Assembly: GCA_963573385.1 (NCBI GenBank)
Contig: CAUYLG010051076.1
Coordinates: 1-64,000, forward strand
Direction: 5' to 3'
Length of the DNA stretch: 64,000 bases
Source: Cacajao melanocephalus
Taxonomy: Eukaryota; Chordata; Mammalia; Primates; Pitheciidae
The translations under genes and the position numbers were made by a program. Below are positions 24,963-37,232 of the stretch, one piece after another (positions within the stretch are counted from its first letter, which is position 1; the number at the start of each line of letters is the position of its first letter). The notes beneath the pieces are model-generated. The model ran no database searches. It worked only from the letters and a program-made list of their open reading frames with translations, and was not told the DNA's origin.

Positions 24963-26205
24963 TGCTGGGAATGTTTCAAAATGGATTAAGGGCTTCAATC
25001 TAAGATCTCAAACTATGAAACTGCTAAACATAAACACTGGGGAAACACTCCAGGACACTGGAGTGAGCAAAACTTTATTGATTTGTTGATACCCCACAGG
25101 CAAACAAAGCACAGATGGAAAACAGGATCAAGTCCAAACACTTCTGCACAGCAAAGGAAACAACAAAGTGAAGACACAACTCACAGAATCAGAGAAAATA
25201 TTTGTGAGCAAACCATCTAGGGACTGATAACCAACATATATATATATAAGAGCTCAAACAACTCAACAGGGGGAAAAATCCAATAATCTGATTTAAGAAT
25301 GGGCAGAAGATCTAAAAAGATATTGCTCTAAAGAAGACTATACAAATGGCAGACAGGTATATGAAAAGACTGTCAGCATCACTGATTATCAGAGAAATGC
25401 AAATCAAAACTACAATGGGATACCAGTAAAAATGGCTTTTATCAATATGACAGGTAATAACAAATGCTGACAAGGTTGTAAAGAGGAAACCCTTGTGCAC
25501 TATTGGTGGAAATGTAAATTAGTTCAACCACTGTAGAGAATAGTTTAGAAGTTCCACAAAAAAATCTCAAAAAAGAGCTAGCATATGATCCAGCAATGTT
25601 GCTGCTAGGTATAGAGCCCATAGAAAGGAAATATCTACACTGCCATATTTATTGCAGCATTATTCACAGTAGCTATAATTTGAAAACAACCTAAGTGTCC
25701 ATCAGCAGATGAATGGATAAAGAAAATAGGGCATGTGTATACAGGACAGTATGTTAAGTGAAATAAGGAAGGTGCATAAAGACAAACTTCGCATGTTCTC
25801 ACTTATTTGTAGGAGCTAAAAAATTAAACAATTGAATTCATGGAGACAAAGATTAGGATGATGATTACCAAAGGCTGGGAAGGGTAGCAGGGGTTGAGGG
25901 GCACAGGGGAACTGGGAATGTTTATTAGATTAAAAAAAATATAGTTAGAGCAAATGAATAAGATCCAGTATTTGATAGCACAATAGGATGACTACAGTTA
26001 ATAATAATTTATCGTACATGTTAAAATAACTAAAAGTACAATTAGAATGTTGATAAAACAAAGACATGATAAATCCTTGAGGTGGATACCCCATTTATTC
26101 TGATGTGATTATTACACATTACATAACTGTATCAAAATATCTCATGTACCCCATAAACACACACACTTATGTTCATACAAACTAAAAGTTTAAAAAAATG
26201 TGCTG
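24963..26205 (+). mobile_element. L1MA/L1PB-type 3' end
   Basis: Begins in late ORF2 ('aaaatggattaagggcttca') and runs through ORF2 remnants and a 3'UTR with 'gcaggggttgaggggcacag' to 'cataaacacacacacttatg' and an A-rich end near 26205. ORF2 is broken by many stops. It inserted into or against older L1M sequence, which flanks it on both sides. Confidence 0.88.
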
Positions 26206-26808
26206 ATAAATTTTGGAAAAAGAAATAAGAAAAAGCAGAATAACTGACATAACATATAAAAAACTTAAAATTTTTTTTTTGCTCCTAATATTGTATTTCA
26301 TAAAACTCAAGAAGCCTTAGTAAAGTAAATCTATCAGAGTTTAACAAATATTCTAAACCATGCAAGGTAGATACAAGATAAATTACCAACTAATAATTCT
26401 CTTCTACTCTAAGAATAAATCCCTATAAATAAAAATGGGAAATGTATTTCATTAATGACAGTATTAAAATATAAAAAATTTCATAATAAATTTGTAAAAA
26501 AGAGAAGAGTTCTTATATAAAAGTACCCTTAAAAGATACTAATATATGATCTAAATGAATAAGAAACTGTACCATAATTTTAGGAAAAAATAGTATTCAA
26601 TTTCAAAATTTTTTCCAGGATGCATATGTGTTTCTGAGTACCTTCACTAAGCAATTTACTACATTTATTAGACAGGGTAATTTTTTAAAAAAATAGTGAA
26701 AATATAAGTGCTAAAAATAAAAAGATACACAACAACGAGATATGTAATGTGTGGTTGAGAAGATTAAAAATGTCATAAGTACTTAGGAAAGCAGTTCGGC
26801 AGTTTCTT

Positions 26809-26918
26809 TTGAGATGGAGTCTCACTCTGTGGCCCAGGCTGGAATGCAGTGGCATGATCTCGGCTTACTGCAATTCCTACTTCCAGGGCTCAAGCGATTC
26901 TCCTGCCTCAGCCTCCTC
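26809..26918 (-). mobile_element. Half-length Alu (one monomer), antisense, almost tailless
   Basis: An Alu 3'-half in antisense: 'gagatggagtctcactctgt' to 'ctcctgcctcagcctcct'. A 10-bp target duplication, gcagtttctt, is exact at 26799-26808 and 26919-26928, and the L1M sequence continues across it. The A-tail (T-run) is only two or three bases beyond the duplication. It may be the right monomer of a 5'-truncated Alu or a free monomer. Confidence 0.9.
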
Positions 26919-26995
26919 GCAGTTTCTTACAGTTAAAAAATATGCTAACCATATGACACAGCAATCTCATTTTAAGATACTTACCAAAGTAGAAT

Positions 26996-27532
26996 TGTTG
27001 CAGTGGCTCTGTGGGTATAAGCAAGGCAGGAGAGGGCTTCCCCATAACACGCACCAGGAGTGATGGGCGACCATCAGGTGATGGTCAGGTGGTTGGTAAC
27101 TCTTTCTCTAAAGTAATAATTGGTTACAGCCAGTGCCAGGGAAAGGCAGTCTCTTAATAGAAGACACCTGAAACTGATAAACAGCCTCCCAATAATATCT
27201 CAGGTGTTGGGAGAAGCAAGGCAAGACCCCAACAGTCTACCAATGTATAAAACCCCAAGTTAAGGGGTCAGGCTGTGCACTTAGTTTCTCAAGTTACCCG
27301 CTTGGCCCTCTTCCAAGTTGTACTTTCCTTCTTTTCTTTCCTTTCCTTACAGTTATAAGGCTTTTCAATAAACTTTCACTCCTGCTCTGAAACTTGCCTC
27401 GATCTCTTCTTCTGCCTTATGGTTCTCAGTCAAATTCTTTCTTCTGAGGAGGCAAGAATTGAGGTTGCTGCAGATCTGCATGGATTCACTGCTGGTGAAT
27501 CACGGTAGCTCAGATCTCTTCTACCACTAACA
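26996..27532 (+). mobile_element. ERV1-type solo LTR
   Basis: A 537-bp block with TGTTGCAGTGG at the left and CCACTAACA at the right, giving TGTT...AACA inverted ends. A 4-bp target duplication, gaat, lies at 26992-26995 and 27533-27536, typical of class I endogenous retroviral LTRs. It holds a TATA-like tataaaa at 27245-27251 and a polyadenylation signal AATAAA at 27367-27372, followed by a U5-like block 'tcttctgaggaggcaagaat'. This marks the plus orientation. No internal region is present; it is a solo LTR with no coding content. Confidence 0.85.
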
Positions 27533-27882
27533 GAATGAAAGCCTTTTCTTAGACAAAATCCTGTGATCTGTGTCTTTAATATGACTTTATTTGTGTATGT
27601 CAAAAATTAGAAACAACAAAAATTGAGTAACGAAGAAATGGGGATCTGTCCATACAACAGAACACAGTTCAGTAAATTTAAAAAGATAAAGTAAATTCAC
27701 TTCTGCTTATGGGAAGATAGATAGATGCACTTCTCTTGATTCCCTCTGCTAAGTACAACTAAAAACTCTGCATAGTGTATGTAAAATCAAACTAAGAAGA
27801 CTGAAAGGTGGAGAGAGGGTAGACATGCTAGGGACCTCAGAACTCAGTAAATCATGAGGTAGTGATAATGGCAGTGGTGAGC

Positions 27883-29813
27883 TGTCCAGAGCCACTGCTG
27901 CCATGGTACTAGGGGTGGAAGCAACAGTGGCAGTGGTGGGACTCCTGTGCCCTGTGTCCCATATCCTAGAGGTAGCTTACTTTGCCACCCCCACCCTTGC
28001 ACAGCCTGGAAAGACCCACTGTCAGGTCAGGAGCCCCTGCTGCTCTGGACCTTGGCCCCATGTCACCACTCTCACTTGCCACCACTGCAGGGAGGGCACG
28101 GAAAGGAGGCAGACAGTCCCCAGAGCCCACCCTGGAAGCCCCCCAGAGCTTACCATGATGGGGCCAGGCCGAATTGCCCATCAGTGGGGGTGCAGTGAAG
28201 TCCTGCACAGAGGAGTGGGCAGACAGAGGTCCTGGGGCAGAGCTGGGCCTGGGGAGGGAGGTACCGCCCTCCACAGAAACCACAGGAGCCAGAAGTAGGC
28301 AGCAGTCCCACCCTCCCGGGCATGGCTCCAGCAGCTCAAGTTGTAGCTGTGGACCTGGGCCTCCCTTTTGGGTGCTAGAAGCAGGCAGGAACCCTGCTTT
28401 CCTGGGTGTAGCTGGTTATTGAGCTGCAGCAGGAGACCCAGGTATGTCTGCACTCTGTGGGGCCGGAAGGCTCCCCGCTTCCCCGCTATAGGCTTGGAGG
28501 TGTCTGCTCTGGCTCCTTGGCCTCTCCCAGCTCCTGGCATGCTCTCCAATCTCAGAGCAAGGATGGGGTAAAGCCCGGGTGCTGTTGCAACCTGGCTGGG
28601 TGTGTGGATGCTCAGGCAGCACTGACATGCCAGCCCCCTGCTACCTCAGCCCCCTCCAGACTTGGGCACTGATGAGTATGGGAGAGAGACTGAGGGTGTT
28701 GGGGGCCTGGAAACAGCCCAGTGTTGGGCTCCAGATGGCCCTTGACATAAACAGCCTGGGCACCATGAACAGCAGCAGGAGACTGAAAGGCTCCAGGGCA
28801 GAAGAGTGTGGGTCCCTGGTGAAGACCCACCTTCAAGCCGGGGAAGGTGTGAAGGCTGTGGGGAAGGTGTGAAACCTGGGGGCCAGGCTGCCAGTCTCAA
28901 GGACAGGAGTGGGAACATGTGATGCTTTTCCCTGGGCTTGCCTATGGCTGCCCATGGATCAATCAGTATGTACTTCCTCCCCTCTGAGGCCATAGACACC
29001 CCCAGACTCAGCAAGACTCCAGGAGAGGATGGAGAGGCAACTGGGAGACAATGGGATGACCAACTGCAGAGACGAGCTTCCCACTCTGGGGTCTCCTATC
29101 TGCTGAGAGCTGAGGAAATAATGAGATGACCAGCTGCAGAGACGAGCTGCCTCTCTGTAGGAGAGGAGAGGAGCTACTCACTCTGGGTCTCCTCTGAACT
29201 GTTCTATCATTCAAGAAAGCTCTGCTGTCTTGCATACTCTCCACTTGTCTCTGTACCTCATTCTTCCTGGATGCAGGACAAGAACTTGGGACCCACTGAA
29301 TGGAGGGGCTAAAAGAGCTGTAATACAAACAGAACTGGAACATGCCTCTTGTTCATCACATTGTGGGTGACAAGGAGAGAAGAGCTGTGGCCCTTTGGGG
29401 AGCTCTGACCTGCAAGCTCCCCAAGCAAACACTGTGACTCTTACTTTGGACCCCTGAAGTTCCTGGAGTCTCCAAACTTCCAGGCACCATCACATTCTCC
29501 GGTGCCGGCCACAGAACGTGCTTGTGGTACACCTGGTCCAGCCACAGCCTTGTAATGAACTGGCAAATGTGCAGGCACCTGCAGCTACCTGCCCCACTGC
29601 AGCAGATTGTGTATATGACCCCATGCCTGCTCACTCACACCCCTTGCCACTCCACTCATCTCTTTGGAAGTATGAGGTCCAGGCTGGTAACAAGAGCTGA
29701 GTGCAGCCTGCCAGGCCAAGTGGACCCAGCAGGCCTGAGCAAAATGGGGGCAAAGGCGCAACTGGTCAGAGGTTTCTGGCCAGCAAAGAAACATCCTCAA
29801 AGATCCCGTAACA
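27883..29813 (+). mobile_element. Very long GC-rich LTR (MER52-like), 1.93 kb
   Basis: A GC-rich island in an AT-rich region, with sharp borders. It starts tgtccagagcc and ends gatcccgtaaca (TG...CA), and is flanked by gtgagc at 27877-27882 and 29814-29819. The L1M sequence on both sides joins when it is removed. A TATA-like 'gccatagacacccccagact' lies at about 28989-29008, and a degraded polyadenylation signal ('cattcaagaaagctctg') at about 29210-29226, giving plus orientation. The many overlapping frames on both strands reflect high GC, not coding. The length and blocks such as 'attcttcctggatgcaggac' suggest a MER52-type ERV1 LTR; a 6-bp duplication is longer than usual for that class. Confidence 0.7.
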
Positions 29814-29895
29814 GTGAGCTTCCTAGATTTGCTTTTTTCCATAAACATTTAAGGCTGAGTGTTAAATAAGCCAGCCACACAGAAATTGTAATGAA

Positions 29896-29955
29896 AACAC
29901 ACACACACACACACACACACATACACACAACAACAACAAGAAAACAACAAAACCA
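29896..29955. repeat. (CA)n then (CAA)n microsatellite
   Basis: About 16 CA units with one interruption, grading into a CAA/AAC-rich run. It lies in the L1M 5' region downstream of the long LTR. Confidence 0.93.
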
Positions 29956-31250
29956 AAAAACAAAAATATATCTAGCTGTTTATTACCAAAAAAAACTAGA
30001 AAAGAGGAAACCTAGCATTAGAGAAAAGTTTTAGACAATAGCTACTCTTCTTCAACCAAACACCACAGGAAAAGAAGAACTAAAAAATAAAACCTGTGGG
30101 ACCAACCCCACCTGCACCAGCAACAGCTTCCGTGGGTAGTCTAGACTTCTACCTGCACTGAGCTATCATGAGACTCACAAGCACTCCATCTTCTGCCCAC
30201 CTCTAGGATGATTTCAGAGAAGGCTAAATGTGTCAACAGAAGCCAAGAGGAAAGCCTGGACTTTAAACCCCATTGGCAGTAACAAGGCAGCACCTCCCTC
30301 TTTCCCTTGTTGGAGCAGTGTCAGAGAAAATAAACTGAAAATTAGTAAGATGCACAGACTCAAAATAATACCCAAGTGCCCATGTTTCAATAAAAATGAT
30401 TCATCACACTAAGAAACAGAAGTGTCTCAACTAATTGAAAAAGTCTAAACACTAAATACAGAGATGTTACATATAGCTAATAAAATTTTAAAGCAGTCCC
30501 CACAAAAACGTGTTAATGAGCATTTAGCAACACACCAAAGTATGGAGATTTCCAGCAAAGAAATAAAAAGAAAAAAACTAAATTAAAAATTTATAAATGA
30601 AAAGTACAATTGCAAAAATAAAGCTCAATGTGTGGGCTAAACAGCATAATGAAAGAGATAGAAACTGGAAGACAGAACATTAGAAATTATGCATTCTGAG
30701 TAACAGAGAGGAAATAGATTGAAAAAATAATGAACAGAGTCTGAGACCTTAGGATTACAAGAAAAGATCTATAATTCCTTTCATTGTCATTGCATAAGGA
30801 GAGGAAAAGGAGGAGGAAAGGGTGGAATTGAAAAAATACTTGAAGAAATAATGCTAGATAGTCAATTTTGGAAAAAGACATAAACCTATAGATTCAAGAA
30901 GTTGAGTGAACTGCCAACAGAATAAACCCAAATAAGTACATAGTTAAGACACATCATAGTAAAACTTCTAAAAACTAATGCAAAGAAAAATTACTGAATA
31001 TAGCAAGAACGAAGGAATGCTTTACCTATAGGGGATATCAATGTGAATGGCAGTGAATTTTTCACAAGAAACCATGGAGGACAGAAATAAACACCTCATG
31101 TTTTAAGTACTGTAAGCAAAGAATTGTCAATCCAGAATCCTATACTCAGTAAAAATATTCTTCAGAAATGATGGAAAATGAAGACATTCTCAGATAAAGT
31201 TATGTATGTATAACACAATACTTAGAACAATCACTGAAAAGTGGTTTTCT

Positions 31251-32677
31251 TTATTTTTGACATAAAGAATCAAAATACACAGCAGCTTCCTTCAATTTTA
31301 CATCTTGCTTTCTGCATGAATGTCATCTACAGCCATTAAGTTGTATGATGCATAAAGTCTGATTTTAACCAACAGATGAATAAACTTCAGACAAAGAAAC
31401 TACAAATTCCCATATCAATTTGAATTGTTAAAATGGTATAACAGCAATTATTTGCATAATTGTTCATTTGCTTTATGATGTTTCTAATCTCACCTTTAAA
31501 AGTTATAACTCTGAACATCTACAAAACCAGCAAAAATTACAGGGTGCATTCTTGATTCTGCATCACCTGAAAAAATGTTGATATGGAACACTGTAATATC
31601 CAAACAATATTTATATCAATATTAACAAAGTTATTGTAATCACATGAATAGAAAGTAATGTTCAGTGTTATATGCAGAAAAAAATGCTACAACTGCTTCC
31701 AATTAAAATATATCAAAATAACAGTTTCTCTTGGCAAATAAACCAATTCTATATGCTAGTTTATAGTGCATGAAGAAACAATTATGTTTAATGAAACTGA
31801 ACCTAATTTTTCATCACAGGACTAGAAACTGATGAGTCAGTCATGACTTCACTGGATTTTATAAATCGTAGTAAAGCAAACTGAGATTAAAGGATGGTTG
31901 TTTATTTTTCTGTCAGTATTTCCAAAGATGTCCTGAGTAAAAGCTTGGAACTGAAGAGTTCTATAGCTATACTTGAAAAATCCCTTTGTCAGAATATATC
32001 AGTTAGGAATACAAATTGGTACATTAATGAGATATTACACTCACAATGCTTAAAAACACTTTACTAAAATATAACAGTCTGGAGGTAGAATTCTGAAAGC
32101 ATTATTTTAATTATCTATGCTCTTTTTGGTTTTATTCTGCTAGACTTAGCTCAGATTGACTTGTCTGTTGCTTGTTACCTTGTGGGTGCAGAATGGCTCC
32201 TGAATATGCAGGCATTATTTTCACAATAAAAACAATAAGGATTTGAAGGAAGGTATCTACCTATTGTGCCTGTGTCTTTTTCAAGAGTGCAAAATTTCTC
32301 ATCAAAGTAAATCCCTGTCCCTAAGCATCCTGAAACATTCCCCTGGACATAAGGATTGACATGGCTGATGGTTTGGAAAGGGAGCTTGAAAAATTGACTA
32401 TATGCCAAACAGAGCTAAACCATGACTGAAATACCAAATAGATGTCAAATGTCTTTACTAAAGAGATAACACAATCCCTATACGTTTGAGACACTTTAGC
32501 CAAAATATCTAAAGAAGTGGAAACCATTTTTTCTTCTTCCCTTCTTTCATTTTGTTCTCAGTAAACATTTAATGAAAGCATTTTACACAACAGAATGGAT
32601 ACTTAATATATTAATTTGAAGTCATTAAAATTATTGTAAAGTTAATATGTTCCCTTTCTGAAGCTTTGCATAGTTGA
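31251..32677. other. Mostly non-repetitive stretch
   Basis: About 1.4 kb after the L1M block. No gene seen. Overlapping minus-strand frames at 32175-32527 lie in a slightly GC-richer part but show no conserved domain or consistent coding frame. It may contain unrecognised ancient repeats. Confidence 0.45.
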
Positions 32678-33066
32678 TGTATTAGTCTGTTCTCATGCTG
32701 CTATAAAGAACTACCTGAGACTGGGTAATTTATGAAGAAAAGAGGATTAATTGACTCACAATTGGACAGGCTGTACAGGTAGCATGGCTGGGAGGCCTCA
32801 GGAAACTTATAATCATGGTGAAGATGAAGGGGAAACAAGCACATCTTACCATGGTGGAGCAGGAGAGAGAGAGAGAAAAAAAAGGGAGAGATGCCAAACA
32901 CTTTAAGATCTCAAGAAAACTCACTAGCTATCATGAGAACAGCTAGGTGGAAATCCACCACCATGATCCGGTCACCTCCCACCAGACCATATGTAATCTC
33001 CCCTGACATATGGAGCTTACAATTCAATATGAGACTTGGGTGGGGACACAGAGCCAAACCATACCA
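32678..33066 (-). mobile_element. MST/THE1-type MaLR solo LTR
   Basis: Left edge 'tgtattagtctgttctcatg' and then 'gagactgggtaatttatgaa'; right edge 'gacttgggtggggacacaga' to 'gccaaaccatacca'. This is the reverse complement of a MaLR LTR. An imperfect 5-bp duplication (gttga / gttag) flanks it. A GA-rich run (32863-32888) sits in the middle. It is the same general family as the LTR at 1354-1793 but an independent insertion. Confidence 0.85.
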
Positions 33067-33394
33067 GTTAGTGCATTGTCATAACAACATCATATAAAGG
33101 GCACAGAGTGGGAATAATTAGGCTTTTATTAGCCATCAGTTTCTGGGGACAAACACTGATGTTTAAGATGCTCTAAGGTAAAAACTGCTGCAAATGTGGG
33201 AAGCCCAATAAAAAGAGTCCTCCATGTAAGTTGGCCTATAGTTCCCCCAAACACAAGAGCATTAAACTAAGATGCAACTTGTACTTAAAAATAAACACGA
33301 AGTTTCTTCATATCTGTATGTATTATTTTACAAATAACCACATGCACATATTATCTGTAGCTATATCCATCTAGACCTGGATATACATATATCT

Positions 33395-33520
33395 GCATGG
33401 GTATATCTATATCTATATCTATCTATATCTATATATCATATATATATATGATATATATCTATATCTATATCTATATCTATATATCATATATATATATATG
33501 ATACACACACACAACATACA
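33395..33520. repeat. (TATATC)n microsatellite with internal palindromes
   Basis: Units of tatatc/tatc interrupted twice by a palindromic 'tatcatatatatatatgata' type block (about 33436-33455 and 33483-33503), then a short CA run. Each palindrome could extrude as a hairpin. Confidence 0.9.
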
Positions 33521-35530
33521 TATATTTGAAAAAGAATTGAATGCAATCTTTAGCATCTTCTACCTTCAAGGGAGTGACAATATTTAGATAGATTATATTA
33601 TTTAGGAAAACACCCTGATGAAACCTTTCAGTGAAGAGAAATGATGCCTTCTGGATGTATCCTAAATGAATGGAATAAGAAAGAGCGATATGAATTATTT
33701 TGTGCAATGAAAAAAGAGAATAATCATTCATGTTCTTTCCACTACCAGAAGAAAATAGATTTGTAAAAATTTTAGAAAGATAAGGGACCTATGAAAATAG
33801 CAATGAATCAAGATCTAATAAAAGCGTGGAATCAGAGAGCACCTGTGTAGGGAGGAGGTATATTGGTATACAGTAGTAATTATTACATTGCACTTTTGTT
33901 TCCTTGGGGTTTTGTTTTCTTTTGTTTTGTTTATGCTATGCTTGGATGTAAATAGCCATTCACCTCTAGATAATCAGTAAAGATCATCCAACTACAACTA
34001 CTTTGTTAATAGTATTATGGAGAGTTTAAAGATAGTATGGGACAAGGAAGTGGAACCTTTTATAGTTCAACCTTACACTAAGGTCTTTGTAGCACTGCCA
34101 CAATTGTCCTTTGGGGAACAATTACTCTAACATTTCTGATGGGGACACCAGTACAGTTGGGGGTCCAAGGTAGAGGTGAGAGCTTCTTGAAGGAGCCAAG
34201 AAGCCTGGCAAGTACAAGGTACATTGACTCTAGTGGGCCTAAAGAGAAGCCTTATGGCTCCAACTATATTCACAGCAGGTGGCATTTGAACAAAGAAGGC
34301 TGGAATGAAGAGAGAGGTTATGTAGATGATGGATTACACATAGGTCAGTCTTTTTCATTAGCCTTCTGCAATGTCTCCGGTCACAGCTTGAACTAGTGAT
34401 TGGCCTGTGTTACCTGGTACATACCTTTCAGTGCATTGCTTTTTTATCAGCACTTTTCCTTACTGGATGCTACAACAATTATATTTGACTTCAAATCTCC
34501 CTCAAATCAGAGTGAAGTAAATAGATATTACTACTTCATTTGTCCATAGATCCATATTTAAATTATTTTAATAATGGGATACAGATCATGAATTTAAAAG
34601 TTCTGAGATGTCTGGTCATGACATAGGCTAAGAGAAGCCTTTAAAAAATCTAATCTCAGATGGGAAGTTTTTAATAATGCTTTTCTTGTCCTTTATACTT
34701 TTTACTGTAACTGTGAGCTGGACAAATAGCTCACTTTCTTGCCAGTAATAGAACCATTAATAACCAACAAACAAGAATTAAACAACTAATAGTTTATGTC
34801 TTCCCAAGTAGATTATCAGTCCTCTGAACAATCGAGCTTATATTATATCAAAGTAAGCAATTATTTTTCACTTTTCCTCAGTATGCTGACACATAAAATA
34901 TAATTTGAGTACTGACCTGTGCAGACAATACATGAACTTATTGAAAACTCATTTGGTGTTTCCTGAAAATTAAAGAAAAACAACAGATAAATTTCTTCTT
35001 CAAAATGACTTGATGTAGAAGTGACATTTCCTCGAATCTACAGTCATCCACCTACTTGCAAAGTAGCAATTTTTTCTGCTTGGAATATTTTCTGATGATT
35101 CTATGCAATAGATTCTATGCAATTCACAAGAAATAAATCAGAAATACTTCGAAAATGCTGCAGATGTGGAAAAAGAATGTTCTTAAGATATTTCCTGAAG
35201 AAAAATGTAGGAACCAATCATCTGTCTACAGAAGGCCTGTTTATTATATAAAGAAATTATGCCAAAAACAATATAAAATCCTAGATTGAAAGAATTTTTC
35301 TTATATATTTGTTTTCATAAAATGTTTTGCTCCCTTTACTGTCACAAACATACTCTGTAATATAATCTTCCTTCTTCACTTTAAGTACATAAAAACAGCT
35401 TGGGAAAAAGACAGTAGACTTTACATGCCAGTGAGTTCAAATTGAGCAGAAAATTTGATTTTACTTAATTGATCTGTTTCTTATTACACTGTTTACTTCT
35501 GCTAAGATCACTGTGTTTTGCTAATAAGCC

Positions 35531-35540
35531 TGTGTGTGTG

Positions 35541-35573
<33 letters not shown>
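35531..35573. repeat. (TG)n microsatellite
   Basis: About 21 TG units with a single TT interruption. The predicted protein here (35469-35657) is a microsatellite artefact. Confidence 0.95.
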
Positions 35574-37232
35574 ATTTGCAGATTTAATAAGTACTCTTCC
35601 TCCACAGAAAATACTTTTCTGGTTGAGCAGCAAAATCAACCTTATTTCTGTATTTAACTAATTCTACAGAATTCTATGAAGTAGAAAGCTAAATACCTGG
35701 ATTATCAGACCAGCCCACAATTCCACGTGACTAAATCCCTTGTCAATGTCTAGCCTGATTTCTACATTAATTTAGTTAACAAACCTCTTGGTTATCTCCC
35801 TATTTCACTTTTGAGCCATGGATTTGTCATACTCCAGAGCTGACTGCAGCCCCACTGGAAAGAGAAGGGAAAGTGTCCAGACCACATAAAAAGTCACAGT
35901 CTTTCTATTTGCTCACTGTTTTACCTAAACATTTTGTTGCTTCACAAAATTTTACTGATTACTTATTTTTCTCCAGCACTTTCTTGACATCTATTCTGAG
36001 TCTACCAAAACTTTTCCCCAGTACTGGTTTGCTGCTAAGCCTGACCCCAGACTATCAGTTTTGCCTCATCTTTTTATTTTCTGAGCAACAAACTATGTAA
36101 CAAAATGGTCTACAAAGAAAACTCCAAAGCAAGTGATTTCACAAGAAAATTTTATCAACCATTTATGAATGAATTAATACTAATCTTACACAAAGGATTC
36201 CAGAGAATAGACAGGAAATATTTGACAACTTGTCTTATAGCTTCTTTATCTTGGTTACAAAATTGTACAAAGATGTTACAGAGAAAACAATTACAGCTAT
36301 TGTTACTAAAAAAAAATAGATGGAAAAATCCCATATAAAATATAAATCAAGGTTGACAATGTCCTAGGATTCTACTGTTGTACCAAAAAGTTAAAACACC
36401 AACATAAATATTTTTTTCCTCTGCTTTTCTTGCAACATACTGGCTTTTCATGAATAAATCCAGATATGAGGGTAGCAAGAAGACATAGAAGTTTGAATCA
36501 GGCACTATGCTGATCCATGTCAAAGTTAAAGCTACAGAATCAGTGCTGGCAAGGAGAAAACTCTACTGACTGAGTGTGGAAGGGCAGAAATTGTAACCAG
36601 TGCATCTGTGACAACATCAGCTAGCAGAAGTTATCCAAGCCACATTTTAAATACATTTCAGGCTATGTCTAAGATAATGAAGCAGAATACTAGATATAAG
36701 CTGATGATGTGGGTAGTACAGGACATGCAGGGGCAGCAAGAGCATAGATCTACAAAACCCCAGGCAAAATTCTAACTTATGTGGTGCTTGTTAGGCTACC
36801 CTTTCTTCATTTCCTCCTATAAAGACTTTCAACCTCACACTTGCAAAGGCATTAATGTTAGTGTCTATAAGATTATAGACAGTAAATTGAAGGTTCAGAG
36901 ACCAAATTGATCAGCTTAATTCTTATTCCTTGAAACCTTCTCTATTTCACAGTCAATGACTATAATGTTAATCCAGCCTATTAGATGCAACTAGTACTGG
37001 GTGAGAAAAAGAGAGCGTGGCACAGTTAAACTGTCCTCGATTGCTAAATAAATAATTCAAAACAGTTCCCTTTCTAGAAAAAAATTATATATTATTATGC
37101 AACCTCACAATGAAAGAGAAATCATAATTTGCATTTTATTTTTGTAATATGTAAAATTACTTATTTCCAAATTGACAACTCTAATACAGAAGTAAAGTTG
37201 AAAAAATATATATCCATAAGCATAACATTATA

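Larger units (their letters stand above)
26240..27682 (+). mobile_element. Old L1M ORF2/3' fragment carrying an Alu and an ERV LTR
   Basis: Decayed L1M ORF2 sequence: 'actctaagaataaatcccta', a late ORF2 block 'gcagttcggcagtttctt' continued after the Alu by 'acagttaaaaaatatgctaa', and 'catatgacacagcaatctca'. After the LTR it resumes with 'attagaaacaacaaaaattg' and 'catacaacagaacacagttc'. Two younger insertions (26809-26918 and 26996-27532) split it. Confidence 0.7.
27686..31250 (+). mobile_element. Old L1M 5'UTR and ORF1 region, split by a long LTR
   Basis: The left part (27686-27882) reads like an L1M 5' region ('tgcttatgggaagatagata', 'actaagaagactgaaaggtg', 'ggacctcagaactcagtaaa'). After the LTR it resumes at 29814 ('gtgagcttcctagatttgct', 'aataagccagccacacagaa'). 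The right part at 30420-31200 resembles L1M ORF1: 'ggggatatcaatgtgaatgg', 'caagaaaccatggaggacag', 'gtcaatccagaatcctatac'. It is heavily decayed with no usable frame. Confidence 0.65.
33067..37230. other. Repeat-poor region with two microsatellites
   Basis: Over 4 kb with little recognisable transposon sequence: only the tatatc array (33395-33520) and the TG array (35531-35573). A frame of 85 codons at 34139-34396 is the most balanced in composition, but shows no domain. Compared with the rest of the window this is an island of probably unique sequence. Confidence 0.5.

Noticed and set aside
27903..29869. Many overlapping open frames of 60-131 codons on both strands
   Set aside because: They lie in the GC-rich LTR where stop codons are rare by composition. 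Frames overlap on both strands, none is favoured, and no domain is recognised.
35469..35657. 62-codon frame with a Cys-Val repeat
   Set aside because: It is the translation of a TG microsatellite.
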